This document shows, piece after piece, positions 62,047 through 64,000 of a stretch of 64,000 nucleotides of DNA. The notes under the pieces were generated by a model. It was not told where the DNA came from, did no database searches, and saw nothing but the letters and a program-made list of their open reading frames with translations. Numbering within the stretch: position 1 is the first letter of the stretch; every line of letters starts with the position of its first letter. Made by a program: the position numbers and the translations under genes. This stretch comes from Chloranthus sessilifolius (Eukaryota; Streptophyta; Magnoliopsida; Chloranthales; Chloranthaceae), in the NCBI GenBank assembly GCA_021018995.1, contig CM037586.1:146672060-146736059 (forward strand), read 5' to 3'.

Positions 62047-64000
62047 TGTAATAGCCCGAAAAAGCATGCTAAACTATGACCTCGAGATCCGTGCTCGATC
62101 GGTCATAGGTTTGACCAAATAGAAGTTCAATAGTTAGCATAGAGTGTAATGAGCGGACGTGATGTGATGGTTTGCGTGGCTATGTGGGGTGTGTTGTAAA
62201 TCTGAAGTCACATACACCTATCGAGGTGCATGTGCTCAACACACAAGCTGGGGGAAAGATAAAAGGGTTTAATAACCCTAAAATCCTGGAAAATTGGTTG
62301 TTGAAGGAGTAAAGAAGAGAGAGAGAGGAGTAAAGAGGGTGATAAAGCAAGGAGTCATTGTGAGTGATTGGAAGGGGGATTCAAGTATTAAAGAGGCCGA
62401 TTCTGCGCAAGGAATCCGTTCAAGCAAAGCTGGAACCCTAGCCTTCCGACCACTTGATTTGAAATCAATTTGAGATTTGATTCAAGGTAAACATTTGTGA
62501 ATGAAATGCATAGATTGTAGAGGTTAGATTATAGTTGAAAATGGTGTAAATCATAGGTAAATGGCTTAGAAAAGTAGAGGAAAAAGTGTGGAAAAAGATT
62601 GAGAAGAAACTGACAAAGTGAATCGACAATTTCGATTAATCGAAATTGGGTTTCGATTAATCGAAATTGGCCAGGAAGTTGAAAAGTCAGTGGACCCCGA
62701 TTTCGATTAATCGAATTGGAGTTCGATTAATCGACTTTGGATTTCGATTAATCGATTTAGGTATCGATTAATCGACTGGGAACCTCCAGTGGACCTCAGG
62801 GGATGGAGGAAATGACTTGGGGAAAATCGACTAATCGAAATGGGATTTCGATTAATCAATTTCAATTTTCGATTAATCGATTTTAGGAACTCGATTACTC
62901 GAATTGAGAATCGGCTTGGCTGAACAAAGAATTTCGATTAATCGAATTAGGATTCGATTAATCAAATGAGAATCTCGATTAATCGATTTGAGAATCGATT
63001 AATCGATATTGACTTTTAATTAATCGATTTTGGAAATCGATTAATCGAATCAGATTCGATTAATCGATTTTGGAGTTCGATTAATCGACTGAGATAAATA
63101 ATGTTAACTTTTGAGTTTGACTTTAAGATTCTTGGAGAGTCTTGGACCTTCTTTATTGCATCCTTTGTGATGTGTTTCACCTGTTATGTGGTACCATAGG
63201 TGGTACGTGTGAGCTAGTGCACAAGGAGCCACGTGGGACCTTGATGCATTGATCAAATGAAGACTTGAGGTAGGAAACACCTTGAACATGTACTTTATTT
63301 CACAAGAGCATGTATGTAGTGATATAGAATTCTAATTCAAATATTTATTTCTTAAGAATTGTGAAAAGTGTGTGTGAGTAACACCCATAAGAGCAAGTAT
63401 AATGAGCCATCCCCAGGGGATGAAGAAGTAAAGAGATAAGAGCATCAGGTGTGATGCAAGTGAATGGATACATCCCAAGGATGTATCCAAGATTGAATCC
63501 TGTTTGATAGGGCCTAACTGATATAAGATAGCACACTTACACGGTGAATAACTATATGTAAGGCACCGATATTTTTGTTATTTGAGGTTTGATAGGGTAC
63601 CCAAGCGTGGCGGGATATCCACGACCGACGGCGGGATATCCCGTGACCGATCTGACTGAAACCGTAAGCCGGTCGGAGGCTTATCTACATAGTAAGCACC
63701 CGAGGTGTTGATTTGAGACAAGTGAAACCCATACCAATCCCAGGGAAAGGGCTTGGGTACTATATTGTATTCAGAATACGTTAAAGTGTCTATATAGATG
63801 GCGATGAAGGGTATCTCATCGGGGCTCGATGCTATATTGCTCGGGGATTACTTAAGTTGAAAGTTTAAGCTTTAGGCCTTTTCATCATCATTCATGAGTA
63901 AACAAAAGACACGAGTAAACTACCAGTAAGAATGTAATACTTTTAACTCTTTTCATCAATAACTGCATAGACACATCATGCATGTCATATCATGGAATAT
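62047..64000 (+). repeat. 3' LTR of chromovirus-type element (cut by window edge)
   Basis: A direct copy of 51869 to about 53830. It is nearly identical over 52890-53340 / 63086-63540. Short length differences cluster around 63595-63790. If it matches the 5' LTR it should end about 540 bp beyond the window. Confidence 0.93.
62635..63090. repeat. TCGATTAATCGA palindrome block 3 (3' LTR)
   Basis: The counterpart of 52425-52890, with slightly more intact 12-mers. Units include ATTTCGATTAATCGAAATT and AATCGATTAATCGATT. Confidence 0.9.

Larger units (their letters stand above)
51869..64000 (+). mobile_element. Ty3/gypsy chromovirus-type element with accessory ORF (broken, runs off window)
   Basis: The left LTR is 51869-54364 and the right LTR starts at 62047 and continues past the window end. 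Both begin TGTAATAGCCCGAAAAAGCA. An initiator-Met-type primer site follows the left LTR and a polypurine tract precedes the right one. gag and pol (protease, RT, RNase H, integrase, start of a chromodomain-like tail) are on the plus strand, resembling the Tekay/Del group. An extra ORF with its own promoter lies behind pol. Over long stretches the LTRs are nearly identical, so this is the youngest LTR element here. gag-pol is broken, with about ten breaks. It sits upstream of the THF1 exon at 51532-51815, probably in the THF1 intron. Confidence 0.9.

Overview
This window is nuclear DNA of a flowering plant. It holds exon fragments of plant THF1/PSB29 and PRP8, a receptor-kinase lectin-domain fragment, and plant-type Ty1/copia, Ty3/gypsy, hAT, PIF/Harbinger and MITE elements. 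The species cannot be fixed from the sequence. Almost all of it is repeat. The only gene that looks whole is a small two-membrane-segment protein at 10177-10494.

Layout. 1-961: end of a PIF/Harbinger transposon with the start of its transposase. 1084-6250: small DNA-transposon relics, including a 2.2-kb hAT-type element with an 8-bp target duplication and a second element nested in it. 6256-9355: an old non-autonomous copia-type LTR element. 10177-10494: the small membrane-protein gene, followed by two palindromic MITEs. 11.3-18 kb: MITEs, foldback elements and simple repeats. 18.8-21.5 kb: two host gene relics on the minus strand (receptor-kinase lectin domain, tandemly duplicated; PRP8 with introns kept). 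21711-27760: a copia element with a 5-bp target duplication. 28369-51815: a minus-strand THF1 pseudogene split by a 21.6-kb gypsy element. 51869 to the window end: a chromovirus-type gypsy element, apparently in the upstream THF1 intron.

The most interesting part is the giant Tat-lineage gypsy element (28884-50514). Its gag-pol lies on the minus strand with a second RNase H and a tRNA-Arg-type primer site. Between pol and the 3' LTR it carries a plus-strand (antisense) gene for a plant-mobile-domain protein with a coiled-coil tail. A plus-strand TATA box in the 3' LTR points at this gene, and an opposite TATA box drives the sense direction. Each LTR contains a large array of 28-29-bp units built on the palindrome CCACCTAGGTGG, plus six 110-bp repeats. 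The chromovirus to its right independently carries a sense-strand accessory ORF behind pol with its own plant-like promoter, and three blocks dense in the palindrome TCGATTAATCGA.

The LTR elements are broken fossils. Relative age from LTR divergence by eye: the 6.3-9.4-kb element is oldest, then Tat, then the copia element; the chromovirus is youngest. No rRNA, tRNA or CRISPR features were seen.
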